From Chalara sp. BL73 (Eukaryota > Ascomycota > Leotiomycetes > Helotiales): a DNA stretch of 64,000 nt. The position numbers were made by a program, and so were the translations under genes. Positions 38,479 through 51,487 of the stretch are shown piece after piece; position 1 is the first letter of the stretch, and the number at the start of each line of letters is the position of its first letter. A model generated the notes under the pieces. That model made no database searches and was not told the origin of the DNA. It saw only the letters and a program-made list of their open reading frames with translations. The DNA is taken from positions 638,576 to 702,575 of the forward strand of contig CAKJVC010000124.1 in NCBI GenBank assembly GCA_918026815.1. Reading direction: 5' to 3'.

Positions 38479-40044
38479 CTAGTTTAGCTTAGTCGATTTA
38501 ATTGAGGTAACTTCGCATGTTCGATTATCAGCTGTATAGTTGTTTTTGCAATTTGCACAACTAGGAACTAAATGTACGCATTTGGCTTTTTTTGTATTGT
38601 ATGTGTTGCAAGCGTGCTTTTGCGTCACGTGACTTTTACTGCATAGCTTGCATTTTGCTGATTTTTTGCAATGCGTGTCGATATGCTCGAATGCTTGACA
38701 TTTGCCGCATTGCGTAGTCGGCGCTGTAGCATAGAATTTCTCTACGCGTACGCTGATGCCGGCGATAAATAGCTGGTGTCGAATAGCTCGACTAGCTTCG
38801 TCGGCTGTAGCAAATGCGACGACGATAGATCCGGCACGTTGATTGGCCCGTTTGTCAGCTGACAACAGCCAATACGGCTTTCCGATAGGTTGTAGACTTT
38901 TGTTAAAAGTTTTGATTTCGTCGATTACTAGCTTTATGCCGCTAGGCGTATTGAAGTCGGTTGTCAAGATGTTGTGTAGCACGACTTTGTGCTAAGGCTC
39001 GTCGATTTGAGCTAGTTTGTACGATACTAAGTGTTGCTAAATAGCTTGTTTGTCGAGTAGATATTGTGCCGAAAATTGGCTAGTCGTAGTAACTACTAGG
39101 TTTTGGCTTAGTAATTTTGTGATTGTATTGACTATAAGCTTTTTTACGCTTTTTTGTGCGAAAGCGTTGTTGAAAGCATTCCGTAATGCTAGTAGCGAGA
39201 ATAAGTTGTTTGCATCTGGTGATTTGATCAAAACTAGCTTTTGCACTCTAGTTTTGCTTGGTTCAATTTTTGAAGTAGCTAGATTAGCTACTTTTGCCTT
39301 TGATCTAGGCTGAACTAGGGTCTATTCCTGAAGCTTATTTGAAGGCATATTGCTAGCCGTAGTTATCGACGCGTACGACGGTGTCGATTTGGATATAGTA
39401 GCTGTAAATGCTGTAGCTGTAGATCTTGTAGCTATCGGTACTTTAGCTAATGTTTTAGCTTTGGTCTCAATTTGACGCGTGGCCGATTCTAGGTTGGCGA
39501 TTTGCGACGTAATGATTGTAGACGCCGTACGCAATTTTCTTTGTTCCGTGTATTCCCTGAAAATCTTTAGCAAATCTAGTAGCTTCGATTGCTCGTCGCG
39601 TGATTGCGTAGCTAAGCTAGCTTAGATTAATAAATCACGAGCTTGTAGAACTAGCTCGCGTGCCGATTGTGTTGTTGTTGTTGTTGTTGCAAAACGTGCT
39701 TGTTTCGCGTTGTTATTGTTGTCGGCTGCGAAAAAACTAAAAGCCGTACGCTTGCCGTTTTAGTTGTGATTCGAGCGGTGAGAGTTGATGCCTGAAGCAA
39801 ATGCAGCAGAAAAATTTTCAGTCGCGAAAGGATTGCTGGCAATAGGGTCGGAGCTAAGTTCTAGCTCAATAGGCCTAATAGCACTGTTGCAAATAGGCTG
39901 ATTTGGTAGCTCTAAGCTAGAGCTTTCGATAAGCACGTCGATCATGTCGACAGCGTTACTTGAGAGTGAGCTAGAGGCGGGTGCCTCGAAAAAGGGGTCG
40001 GACGCGCTCGACATATCGACCACAACAAAGCGTTTTCTACGCAC
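38479..40044 (-). pseudogene. LINE copy A ORF1 (CCHC nucleic-acid-binding), broken
   Basis: A 522-codon frame, the same length as ORF1 of copy D. It starts MRRKRFVVVDMSSASD and has an acidic, Ser-rich first third and a middle region with SPDANNLFSLLALRNAFNNA. The C-terminus has zinc-knuckle spacing CGKCQAFEHIDTHC and CKLCSKSHVTQKHAC, typical of LINE ORF1 proteins that coat the RNA. Several stops interrupt it. It keeps KPYWLL and KCQAF where copy D has stops. Confidence 0.85.
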
Positions 40045-40161
40045 ACCACGCGTCGAGCTGGCTATTGCTGGGAGGAATAGGCTAGTGAGCTAGTTCTTCA
40101 AGTATTGGAGACGTGTTTTGAACAAAATAGGGGGGGTTGAAAATTGTTGTTGTGTAATGTG

Positions 40162-43100
40162 CGGAAAGCTTTTAATAAGCACGTCGACGAAATTAATATC
40201 GTTACTAAGTAGTAGGCTAAAAGCGGGCGCTTCCAAAAAAAAGTCAAACGCGCTCGACATATCGACTACAACAAAGCGTTTTTTACGCGCACTACGTGTC
40301 GAGCAAGCTATTGCTAAAAAAAATAGGCTAGTAAACTAGTTTTTCAAGTATTGCAAATGTTGTTTAAACAAAAAAAAAAAGTTAAAATTTCGTTGTCGAT
40401 TGTTTTTTGTGCGAACACTTAGTACTACAAGCTAAAGACTTATTGATCAGAGCTAGTTTTGTTACCGGATCACGTAACGAGCAATTATAACTACTAGACT
40501 TATTAAAAGTTTTTAAAAAATACACGAAAAAAAGCAAATTACGTACAGTATCGACAATTATTATATTACAAATCGCTAACTTTAAATCAGCTACTCGACA
40601 AATCGAAACTAAAACTAAATTATTGGCTAAAGTTTTTATAGTATCGACTAGCACTAAGCCGACTGGCGCTAAATCAGCTAGCTAATTATATACTTAAGCA
40701 GCTGCCGACAACACAATTAGCTTTAAACTTCAAAAATAAACTCTAGTTCAGCTAAAGTCAAAAGCAAAACTAGTTAATTTAGCTAGTTCAAAAATTGAAC
40801 TAAACAAAACTAAAAGCTAAAAGCTAATTTTAATCAAATTTATCGACACAAACACGTTATTTTTACTATTTGCACTACAGAATGCTTTTAATAAAGCATT
40901 TGCTAATAAAAAAGTTCAAAGCTTTGTCGTTAATACTATTACAAAGTTACTAAGCTAAAACTTAATAATTACAACAACTAGTCAATTTTTGGCTTAATTT
41001 CTACTCGACAAACAAACTATTTAGCAATACTTAGTTTCGTACAAAACAGCTTAAATCGACGAGCTTTAACACAAAGTTATACTACACAATATTTCTACCG
41101 CCGACTTCAATACGCTTAGCGGCATAAAACTAGTAATCGACGAAATCAAGATTTTCAACAAAAATTTACAATTTATCGGAAAGCTGTATTAGCTGTCGTT
41201 AGCTAACAAACGAGCTAATTAACGTGCCGGATTTATCGTCGTTGCATTCGCTACAGCCGACGAAGCTAGTCGAGCTATTCGACACCGGCTATTTGTAGCC
41301 GGCATCAGCGTACGTGTAAAAAAATTCTATACTACAGCGCCGACTACGCAATACAGCAAATGTTAAGCATTCGAGCATATCGATATATACTACAAAAAAT
41401 CAGTAAAATGCAAACTATACAGTAAAAGTCACGTAACGCAAAAGCACGCTTGCAATACATGCAATACAAAAAAAGCTAAATGCGTGCATTTAGTTTTTAG
41501 TTGTACAAATTGCAAAAGCAATTATACAGCTAATAATCGAACATGCAAAGTTTTTACTTTAATTAAATCGACTAAGCTAAACTAGCTAGTATAATTAGTA
41601 GCAATACAAAAGTACTACAAGTAAACTTCAACAAAAGCGCTGCAGCTACCGAATTAGCACTTTAACTAACTATTAAGCTAAAAATCGACATAATCGTTGT
41701 TTAAAAACTATAGCTAATACAACTAGCCGACAATAAACTAAACTATTCGACAACACGCTTAATAGCTTATTTAGTATTTCTACAAATATTGCCGGCTGAC
41801 TTTTTATTCCGACTTTGTATACTAGTTTACGTAGCGAAAAGCTATCGGCTAATAGTTATTATAGCAAACACGTTATTACGTGACTTTAATATACTTGTAG
41901 TCGATGTTGTAAAAAAAACGTTAAAATTACAATTTTTTAATATTTACAATAAATCAAACTAAACTAAATTAAAGCTCAAAACGCTAAAACAGTGCTTGTA
42001 TACTAAAACGCTATAGCTAAGTACGATTTTGCTAAGTAATTTTAATACGCATTATTTTTAGTAAAATTTATTAACAAAGCTTAGTCCGAATGCCGACGAA
42101 CTAGTCAATTAAATCGAAAATCAAAAACTAGCGCTATTGAATACGCTTAGCGAAAGCACTTTTTTTCGGCTGTACTTAGCTAAAAAATCGATACTAAATT
42201 TAATTTTAGTTTCGAGCAATTTAGCTGAACTAATCGACGACTAGCAAATTTTGCTTGACTTAAGCTCGGATTACTACGGCATTCTTTTTACAATACGCGA
42301 AACTAGCACTAGCTCGGATTTCGACAACAATATGCAAACTAGATTTAATATATAACTAGTTAATTAGCTTCGATTTTCCGAAGCTTTTGCTTAAAAAATC
42401 AGCTTTAATTCAGCTTAGTACAATTGATTAAAGTAGTTCAGTTAGCTTAGAATTGCTTTAAGATTTTAATTTGGAAACCAAACAAATTCTACAATACGCT
42501 AGCGCTAGCACTAGCTTTAGTACTAGTTATTCGGATATGCTAGTTACTGATTTTTTAAATCAAGCTGCGGAATTGCTTACAACAGTTATTACTACAGCAG
42601 CAAAAATAGCTATTCCAATACAGAAAACTAGCGCTAAAGCTAAGCTTTAGTAAAATAACGAACTACGGGAATTACAGCAAACTATACTACAGTGCAAACG
42701 ACAGCTAGCGCGTGATTTTAGCTAACAGCTAACACGTAATGCTAGTCGAAAACAGAAATATTTAGTAGCTCGGAATAGCTATTTTTTAGCTGTTAAACGT
42801 GCAAAACGCAAGCATTAAAATCAATTTTTGGAAAAAAAGAATCCGCGATTAATTTACAAAGCTATAGCTTATATAAAAAATCGACAAACGGAAAAATTGC
42901 CGACTATATCAAGCTAAACAACGTTTTAAAGCAAAACTAGTACGCTACGTAGCAAACTGTTTTTTCCGCTATTAATAACAGCTAATTTAGCTTAGTACAA
43001 TTATCGACTTAGTACTACGTAAGCATAGCCGAAACTAGCTATTTCGGAGCTTGAAAATGCATGTTCGGCAAAAATTAAAAGCAAAACGCTAAAGCCGGAT

Positions 43101-45666
43101 TTGATTAATCAAAACATTATTCGCTAAGCTTATTGTACGGATCCGGAGCTATTTTATAGACTATTTGCTAGTTTATTGCATGTCGGCTATTACTTAAAGT
43201 GCTGAAAGCAAGCTACAGGTGTAATATTTAAAAAACATTAAAAACTTGACTACACGAATCTGACAGTATACAAAATAATATTGCTATTAAATTGCTTAAA
43301 CAAAATTAGCGAACGTATTTTAGCATAGCAACTTAGCTATTTAGCGGAAACGACTAGCTTATTGCACAATACGCAAATCGAAAGTTGCTTGAAAAAGTCA
43401 GCTATCGACGCGGCAATACTATTAACAAATAAAATACAACAAAATCGACTAGCAAAACGTATTACAACAACGTTGTTTTTAAACATTAAAAAAGCATTCG
43501 ATTATATAGCCAAAAATCAGCTATTAGCTATTTTGCAAAAGCTCGGCATGCCGACTAGCTTGATTTTTTAAGTGTTGTTATTTCTAGCTAATCGACAATT
43601 ACGACTATCGTTCGACAACTAATTAAAGCAATTTAGTACAATTAATACCGGCATTTCGCAAAACAGTTTTATTTCGCTAATACTATTTTTAATTTACATA
43701 CGAAACTTAGTAGCAAAGCTAACTTCGTTGATTAAAATCGTGTTGTACATAAACGATATATTATTAACTACGTTATCGATTAGCCTGCAGAAAAATATAC
43801 GCATACTAAAACGCGAAATAGCTGAGCTTAAATGCTATTTAATTTGATTTAGCTAAAACCGAACTAATCTATTTTACGACAGCTAAACTAGCTAGTACAA
43901 TTAACTTACGACTACTTAACAACAACGTTGTATAGCCAAAAAAGCTAGTACGCTAGCTAAGCGTTTAGTTCGATTCAGGACTTATATTCAAGCAACACGT
44001 CGCAATACGTACTAACTAAGCTAGATCTAGTTTTTATCGACTTGCTAAACTAGCTAACACGGAACAAAGTTTTAGCCCTTTTGCTATTCGACAATTATAC
44101 TTCGTTTGCGTAACTAGCGTAGCTGACTACGAAGCAGTAATATAGTAGAAAAGTCAAACACAATTTAGCCGACAATTACAATTATTACAGAACTTAGCAC
44201 TACGCAAAATACTGGGTGTGTACCGAACTAGCTTTATTTGCTTTATAGAAGTCGAATCGGCATTGTATCTCGCTAGCGTACGACTAAATGCTAGCGTACG
44301 ACAATATGCTATTCGAGCTTTGAAGCTACTTCAAAATTACTTAATTAAACAAGCTACACAAACAGCTACAGCCGGCACACAGCTAAAACGCATCGCTAGT
44401 TCAGCTAGTTCAGCTAGTTTAGCTAGTTTAGCTAGCTTAGCTAAATTAAAGCACATACAACACTACAAGTACGCTCTATAGAATCGCACTACGCCGTACA
44501 AAGTCGAAATCAGCTCGTTGTCAAAAAAAGACGCTACTATAATGCACTAAACTAGCTTGAATCATCTAAGCTACTTTAGTACAATTAACATGTATTCCGA
44601 TACGTCGATAATTCCGAGCACCGAATCGACAAAAATAGGTATCGGCTTTATTGCGCTACAATACGACAATCAAAGACAGCCTAGTACGATACATCGTAAT
44701 ATCGACAACATTGGCCAATTACAGCTAGTTTACAATAAAGAGCTAGAAAGAATTACACAAGCTATCGAATTCGCTAGTACAATAGCACAGTCTGGCCAGA
44801 ACTACAACATTTATGCCGACAACCAAGCCGCACTTCACAAGCTAAAATCAGCTAACGACAATCCCGGCCAATTACAGCAAATACGCGCTAGCGAAGCTAC
44901 GCTACATGCAATAGAAAAAAAAGTTAGTATTGCATTAAAGTAGGTTCCAAAGCACACGAATATCTATAAAAACGACTAAGCCGACAAACTAGCTAAACTA
45001 GCTACAACTATTGAACTTAGCACTACAACGACTAGTTTTGCGGTATTAAGCTGCGAAGCTAAAAAAGCTAATATTGCGGAATGGAAAAAAGTGCTAGCAA
45101 AGTACGACAGCAAGCTTAGTACAAATCCATTTACGTACAAAAAGCTATTTCCGTGGAAAATCAAATCAAAAATACAATTACTGCGCGGAACGACTAGAGA
45201 ACTAGCTAGCTCGCTATTTCAACTAAAGCTCGGCCATGGCTATATTCGATCATATTTGCACAAGCTAGGTCATGTAACGTCTGACAAGTGCATGTGCGGA
45301 ATAAAGGAAACAGCTTAGCATTTGCTACTTAGCTGTAATGATCCTAAGCTAGTTTTAGCTAGATCAAAGCTCAAAAACGACCTTGGAGGAAACAAGCTTA
45401 CAATGGCCTTACTACTGCATACAACAATCGGCATTGAAAAGACGCTAGCGTTCTTCAAAGCGACTAGCGTCTGTACTAAGCGGAATCACCTGAATAGGCT
45501 AAAGCGGGAACAGGAGCTAGAAGCGCTAGAGGCGCTAAGGGAGCTAAAGAGAGAGGAATAAACGTTCGCTACGATTTCATTTGTTTTGCTATTTGCTACA
45601 ATCAGGGCTAAACCCTTAATATTCACTGGAATAGATTGACTACCACTATTGCTTGTACATAAACTA
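40162..45666 (+). mobile_element. LINE copy C, heavily decayed, with inverted 5' segment
   Basis: From about 40400 to 45666 the plus strand matches copy D from near position 46150 to its 3' UTR, with far more A/T and many stops. RT and RNase H pieces remain at 43362-43571, 44218-44481, 44557-44943 and 45091-45561. The RT box reads YINDI. The first 220 bp (40162 to about 40379) match the element's 5' end in the opposite orientation (compare 45690-45912 of copy D). This 5' inversion, with about 235 bp of the element missing at the joint, is what twin-primed reverse transcription gives. The 3' end stops at TACATAAACTA, about 80 bp short of the palindrome and tail, where copy D begins. Confidence 0.8.
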
Positions 45667-45783
45667 CACATTACACAACAACAATTTTCAACCCCCCCTA
45701 TTTTGTTCAAAACACGTCTCCAATACTTGAAGAACTAGCTCACTAGCCTATTCCTCCCAGCAATAGCCAGCTCGACGCGTGGT

Positions 45784-47349
45784 GTGCGTAGAAAACGCTT
45801 TGTTGTGGTCGATATGTCGAGCGCGTCCGACCTCTTTTTCGAGGCACCCGCCTTTAGCCTACTTTCAAGTGACGCTGTCGACATGATCGACGTGCTTATC
45901 GAAAGCTTTAGCTTAGAGCTACCAAATCAGCCTATTTGCAACAGTGCTATTAGGCCTATCGAGCTAAAACCTAGCTCCGACCCTATTGCCAGCAATCTTT
46001 TCGCGACTGAAAATTTTTCTGCCGCATTTGCTTCAGGCATCAACTCTCACCGCTCGAATCACAACTAGAACGGCAAGCGTACGGCTTTTAGTTTTTCCGC
46101 AGCCGACAACAACAACAACGCGAAACAAGCACGTTTTGCAACAACAACAACAACAACACAATCGGCACGCGAGCTAGTTCTACAAGCTCGTGATTTATTA
46201 ATCTAAGCTAGTTTAGCTACGCAATCACGCGACGAGCAATCGAAGCTACTAGATTTGCTAGAGATCTTCAAGGAATACACGGAACAAGGAAAATTGCGTA
46301 CGGCGTCTACAATTATCACGTCGCAAATCGCTAATCTAGAATCGGCCACGCGTCAAATTGAAACTAAAGCCAAAGCATTAGCTAAAGTACCGATAGCTAC
46401 AAGACTTACAGCTACAGCATCTACAGCTACTATATTCAAATCGACACCGTCGTACGCGTCGATAGCTACGGCTAGCAATATGCCTTCAAATAAGCTTCAG
46501 GAATGGACTTTAGTTCAGCTTAGATCAAAAGCAAAAGTAGCTAATCTAGCTACTTCAAAAATTGAACTAAGCAAAACTAGGGTGCAAAGGCTAGTTTTGA
46601 TCAGATCACCAGATGCAAACAACTTATTCTCGCTACTAGCATTACGGAATGCTTTTAACAACGCTTTCGCACAAAAAAGCGTAAAAAAGCTTATAGTCAA
46701 TACAATCACAAAATCACTAGGCCAAAACCTAGTAGTTACTACGACTAGCCAATTTTCGGCACAATATTTACTCGACAAACAAGCTATTTAGCAACACTTA
46801 GTATTGTACAAACTAGCTCAAATCGACGAGCCTTAGCACAAAGTCGTGCTACACAACATTCTGACAGCCGACTTCAATACGCTTAGCAGCATGGAGCTAG
46901 TGATCGACGAAATCAAGACTTTTAACAAAGGTTTACAACTTATCGGAAAGCCGTATTAGCTGTCGTTAGCTGACAAACGGGCCAATCAACGTGCCGGATT
47001 TATCGTCGTTGCATTTGCTACAGCCGACGAAGCTAGTCGAGCTATTCGACACCGGCTATTTATCGCCGGCATTAGCGTACGCGTAAAGAAATTCTATGCT
47101 ACAGCGCCGACTACGCAATGCGGCAAATGTTAGGCATTCGGGCATATCGACACGCATTGCAAAAAATCAGCAAAATGCAAGCTATGCGGTGAAGGTCACG
47201 TGACGCAAAAGCACGCTTGCAACACATGCAATACAAAAGGAGCCAAATGCGTACATTTAGTTCTTAGTTGTGCAAATTGCAAAAACAACTATACAGCTGA
47301 TAATCGAACATGCGAAATTACTTCAATTAAATTGACTAAGCTAAACTAG
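45784..47349 (+). pseudogene. LINE copy D ORF1, six in-frame stops
   Basis: A single frame of 522 codons from MRRKRFVVVDMSSASD to IKLTKLN. In-frame stops lie at 46066-46068, near 46204 and at 46789-46791, with three more before the knuckles. Where copy A is readable at these points it has Trp (KPYWLL) or Gln (KCQAF), so the changes are TGG-to-TAG or CAG/CAA-to-TAG/TAA. Zinc knuckles CGKC...GHIDTHC and CKLCGEGHVTQKHAC lie near the C-terminus. A poly-Asn/poly-Thr stretch from CAACAA repeats lies at about 46106-46157. The role in the family is RNA packaging and chaperoning. Confidence 0.85.
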
Positions 47350-47354
47350 CTAGT

Positions 47355-50300
47355 ATAATTAGTAGCAATACGAAAGTACTACAAGTGAACCTCAACAAAA
47401 GCGCTGCAGCTACCGAATCAGCACTTCAGCTAGCTATTGAGCTAAAAATCGACATAATAGTAGTTCAAAAACTATAGCTAGTGCAACCAGCCGACAATGA
47501 GCTAGACTATTCGACAACACGCTTAATAGCTTATTCAGCATTTCTACAGATTTTGCCGGCTGACTTTTTATTCCGACTTCGTACGCTAGTCTACGTAGCG
47601 AAAAGCTATCGGCTAATAGTTACTATAGCAAGCACGTTACTACGTGACTCCGATATGCTTGTAGTCGATATTGTAGAAAAAACGTCAAAATTGCAACTTT
47701 TCAATATTTATAATGAATTAAACCAAGCTAGATTAGGGCTCAAAACGCTAAAACGGTGCTTGTATGCTAGAACGTTACAGCCAAATACAATTTTGCTAAG
47801 CGATTTTAATACGCATTATTCTTGGTAGAATCTATTAGCAAAGCTTAGTCCGAATGCCGACGAGCTAGTTAACTGGATCGAAAATCAAGAACTAGCGTTA
47901 TTGAATACGCCTGGCGAAGGCACTTTTTTTCGGCCACAGTTAGCTAAAGAATCGGTACTAGATTTGACTTTAGTTTCGAGCAATTTAGCTGAACTAGTCG
48001 ACGACTGGCAAATTTTGCTTGACTTAGGCTCGGATCATTACGGCATTCTTTTTACAATACGCGGAACTAGCACTAGCTCGGATTTCGACAACAATATGCA
48101 AACTAGATTCAACACGCAACTAGCTGATTGGCTTCGATTTTTCGAAGCTTTTGCTCGAAAAATCGAAAATAGCTCGATTTTGAGCAGTTCGGCTTTAGTT
48201 CAGCTTAGTACAATTGATCAAAGTAGCTCAGCTAGCTTGGAACTGTTTCAGGATTCTGATTTGGAAATCGGACAAATGCTACAGCACGCTAGCGCTAGCA
48301 CTAGCTACTCGGATATGCTAGTTACTGATTTTTTAGATCAAGCCGCGAAATTACTTACTACAGCTATCACTACAGCAGCAAAAATAGCTATCCCAATACA
48401 AAAAACTAGCGCTAAAGCCAAGCTTTGGTGGAATGACGAACTACGGGAATTGCGGCAAACTATGCTACAGTGCAAACGACAGTTAGCACGTGATACTACA
48501 GCACGTGATTCCAGTTAAAAACAGGAATATTTAGTAGCTCGGAATAGCTATTTTTTGGCTATTAAACGTGCAAAACGTAAGCATTGGAATCAATTTCTGG
48601 AAAAAGAGGATCCGCGATCAATTTACAAAGCTATGGCCTATACAAAGGATCGACAAACGGAAAGATTGCCGACTATATTAGGCCAAACGACGTTCTAAAG
48701 CAAAGCTAGTACGCTACGTAGCAAGCTGTTTCTTTCGCTACTTATAGCAGCTAATTTAGCTTGGAACAATTATCGACTTAGTACTACGTGGGAATGGCCG
48801 AAACTAGCTATTTCGGAGCTTGAAAATGCATGCTCGGCAAAAATCAAAAGCAAAACGCCAGGTCCGGATTTAATTAATCAAGATATTATTCGCTAAGCTT
48901 ATTGTACGGATCCGGAGCTATTTTACAGACTATTTGCTAGTCTATTGCATATCGGCTATTACTTAAAGTGCTGGAAACAAGTTACAGGTGTAATTCTCAA
49001 AAAGCACTAAAAACCGAACTACACGGATCCGACAGTATATAAAGTAATATCGCTACTTAATTGCTTAGGCAAAATCAGCGAACGCATTCTAGCTTAGCGA
49101 CTTAGCTACTTAGCGGAAACAATTAGCTTATTACACAATACGCAAATCGGAGGTCGCTTGAAAAAATCAGCTATCGACGCAGCAATGCTATTGACAAATA
49201 AGGTACAACAAAATCGACTAGCAAAACGTACTACAACAACGTTGTTTTTAGACATTAAAGGAGCATTCGATTACGTGGCTAAAAATCAACTACTAGCTAT
49301 TTTGCAAAAGCTCGGCATGCCGACTAGCTTGATTTCTTGGGTATCGTTATTTCTAGCTAATCGACAATTACGACTGTCGTTTGACAACCAACTAGAGCAA
49401 TTTAGAACAATTAATACCGGCATTCCGCAAAGCAGTTTTATTTCGCCAATACTGTTTTTGATCTACATACGAGACCTAGCGGCAAAGCTAGCTTCGTCGA
49501 TTAAAATAGTGTCGTACATGGACGACATGTCATTGACTACAGCATCGACCAGCCTACGGAAAAATGTACGCATACTAGAACGCGAAGTAGCTAAACTAGC
49601 TGAACTAGCAAGCTTGAATGCAATTTAATTCGATTTGGCCAAAACCGAACTAATCCACTTTACGACAGCTAAACTAGCTAGTACAATTAGCTTACGACTA
49701 CTTGACAACAACGTCGTACAGCCAAAAAAGCTAGTACGCTGGCTAGGCATTTGGTTCGATTCAGGGCTCACATTCAAACAACACGTCGCAATACGTACTA
49801 GTCAAGCTAGGTCAGCTTTCAATCGACTAGCTAGACTAGCTAATACGGAGCAAGGTCTTAGTCCTTTTGCTATTCGACAATTGTACCTCGCTTGCGTGAC
49901 TAGCGTGGCCGACTACGGAGCGGTAATATAGTGGAAAGGCCAAGCACAATTCAGCCGACAATTACAATCATTACAGAACCTGGCACTACGCAAAATACTA
50001 GGTGTTTTCCGAGCTAGTCCAATTTGCCCTATGAAGGACGAATCGGCATTGTATCCCGCTAGCGTACGACTCAATGCTAGCGTACGACAATATGCTATTC
50101 GAGCTTTGAAGCTACTTCCAAATCACCCAATCAGACAAGCTATACAAACAGCTACAGCCGGCACACAGCTAGAACGCATCGCTAGTTCAGCTAGTTCAGC
50201 TAGTTCAGCTAGTTCAGCTAGTTCAGCTAGTTCAGCTAGTTCAGCTAGATTAGAGCACATACAACACTACAAGTACGCTCCATGGAATCGCACTACGCCG

Positions 50301-51353
50301 TACAACGTCGAAATCAGCTCGTTGTCAAAAAAGGACGCTACCACAATGCACCAAACTAGCTTGAATCACTTAAGCTACCTTAGTACAATTATTTACTCCG
50401 ACGCGTCGATGATTCCGAGCACCGAATCGACAAGTGTAGGAATCGGCTTTATTGCGCTACAATACGACAATCAAGGACGGCCTAGTACAATACATCGTAA
50501 TATCGACAACATTGGCCAATCACAGCTAGTCTACAATGGAGAGCTAGAAAGAATCACGCAAGTTATCGAATACGCTAGTACAATAGCACAGCCTGGCCAA
50601 AACTACAATATCTATACCGACAACCAAGCTGCACTTCACAGGCTAAAATCAGCTGACGACAATCCCGGCCAATTACAGCAAATACGCGCTAGCGAAGCTA
50701 CGCTACATGCAATAGAAAAAGGAGCTAGTATTGCACTAAAGTGGGTTCCAGGGCACACGGATATCTATAGAAACGACCAAGCCGACAAACTAGCTAAACT
50801 AGCTACAACTATCGAACCTAGCACTACAACGACTAGTTTTGCGGTATTAGGCTGCAAAGCTAAAAAAGCTAGTATTGTGGAATGGAAAAATGTGCTAGCA
50901 AAGTACGACAGCAAGCTTAGTACAAATCCATTTACGTACAAAAAGCTATTTTCGTGGAAAATCAAGTCAAAAATACAACTACCGCGCGGAACGACTAGAG
51001 AGCTAGCCAGTTCGCTATTTCAACTAAAGCTCGGCCATGGCTATATTCGATCATATTTGCACAAGCTAGGTCATGTGACGTCTGACAAGTGCGTATGCGG
51101 AACGAAGGGAACAGCTCAGCATTTGCTACTTAGCTGTAATGATCCTAAGCTAGTTTTAGCTAGATCAAAGCTCAAAAACGACCTTGGAGGAAACAGGCTT
51201 ACAATGGCCTTATTATTGCACACAACAATCGGCATTGAAAAAACGCTAGCGTTCCTCAAAGCGACTAGCGTCTGTACTAGACGGAATCACCTGAATAGGC
51301 TAGAGCGGGAACAGGAGCTAGAGGCGCTAGGGGAGCTAGAGAGAGAGGAATAG
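47355..51353 (+). pseudogene. LINE copy D ORF2 (endonuclease-RT-RNase H), start lost
   Basis: A 1333-codon frame. The start is ATA (47355-47357) where copy A has ATG, a G-to-A change. The endonuclease region reads IELKIDIIVVQ, LLSDFNTHYSW (the Gly of GDFN is now Ser) and SDHYGILFTIRG. RT lies around 48.7-49.9 kb with TTTLFLDIKGAFDYV, FLANRQLRLSF, PILFLIYIRDL and the intact SYMDDMSL box. The last stretch, 50031-51353, is open for 440 codons. It contains the Ala-Ser-Ser repeat, RNase H (IIYSDASMIPS, YTDNQAALHRLK, KWVPGHTDIYRNDQADKLA) and the CVCGTKGTAQHLLLSC finger. Stops earlier in the frame, such as at IRDII-R*AYC, fit CAG/TGG loss. Confidence 0.88.
50181..50243 (+). repeat. 9-bp minisatellite in ORF2, seven perfect units
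   Basis: Seven tandem copies of GCTAGTTCA code for (Ala-Ser-Ser)n between RT and RNase H. The number is lower in copies A and C, so the array changes in multiples of three codons. Confidence 0.9.
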
Positions 51354-51467
51354 ACGTTCGCTACGATTTCATTTGTTTTGCTATTTGCTACAATCAGGGC
51401 TAGACCCTCAACATTCACTGGAATAGATTGACTACTACTATTGCTTGTAAATAAACTAGATAGGAAC

Positions 51468-51487
51468 GCTAGCGCCTAGGCGCTAGC
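51468..51487. repeat. perfect 20-bp palindrome, LINE 3' UTR (copy D)
   Basis: GCTAGCGCCTAGGCGCTAGC lies 40 bp before the (AAT)n tail. As RNA it would fold to a GC-rich hairpin close to the site where reverse transcription starts. It may mark the RNA for the element's own RT; that is inference. Confidence 0.9.

Larger units (their letters stand above)
34181..40161 (-). mobile_element. LINE (Tad1/I-like) copy A, nearly full length
   Basis: A non-LTR retrotransposon on the minus strand of about 5.98 kb. The 5' end (CACATTACACAAC, complement at 40161) is the same as that of copy D. The 3' end has the 20-bp palindrome at 34239-34258 and a run of 14 A (T at 34181-34194). It carries ORF1 and ORF2 with scattered stops and a 116-bp solo-LTR-like insertion in ORF2. 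The RT active-site box reads YINDM instead of YMDD, so the copy is inactive. Stops occur where copy D keeps Trp or Gln and the reverse, which is the pattern expected from RIP. Confidence 0.9.

Noticed and set aside
50181..50243. CRISPR-like direct repeats
   Set aside because: The units are contiguous 9-mers without spacers inside a LINE ORF, in a eukaryote.
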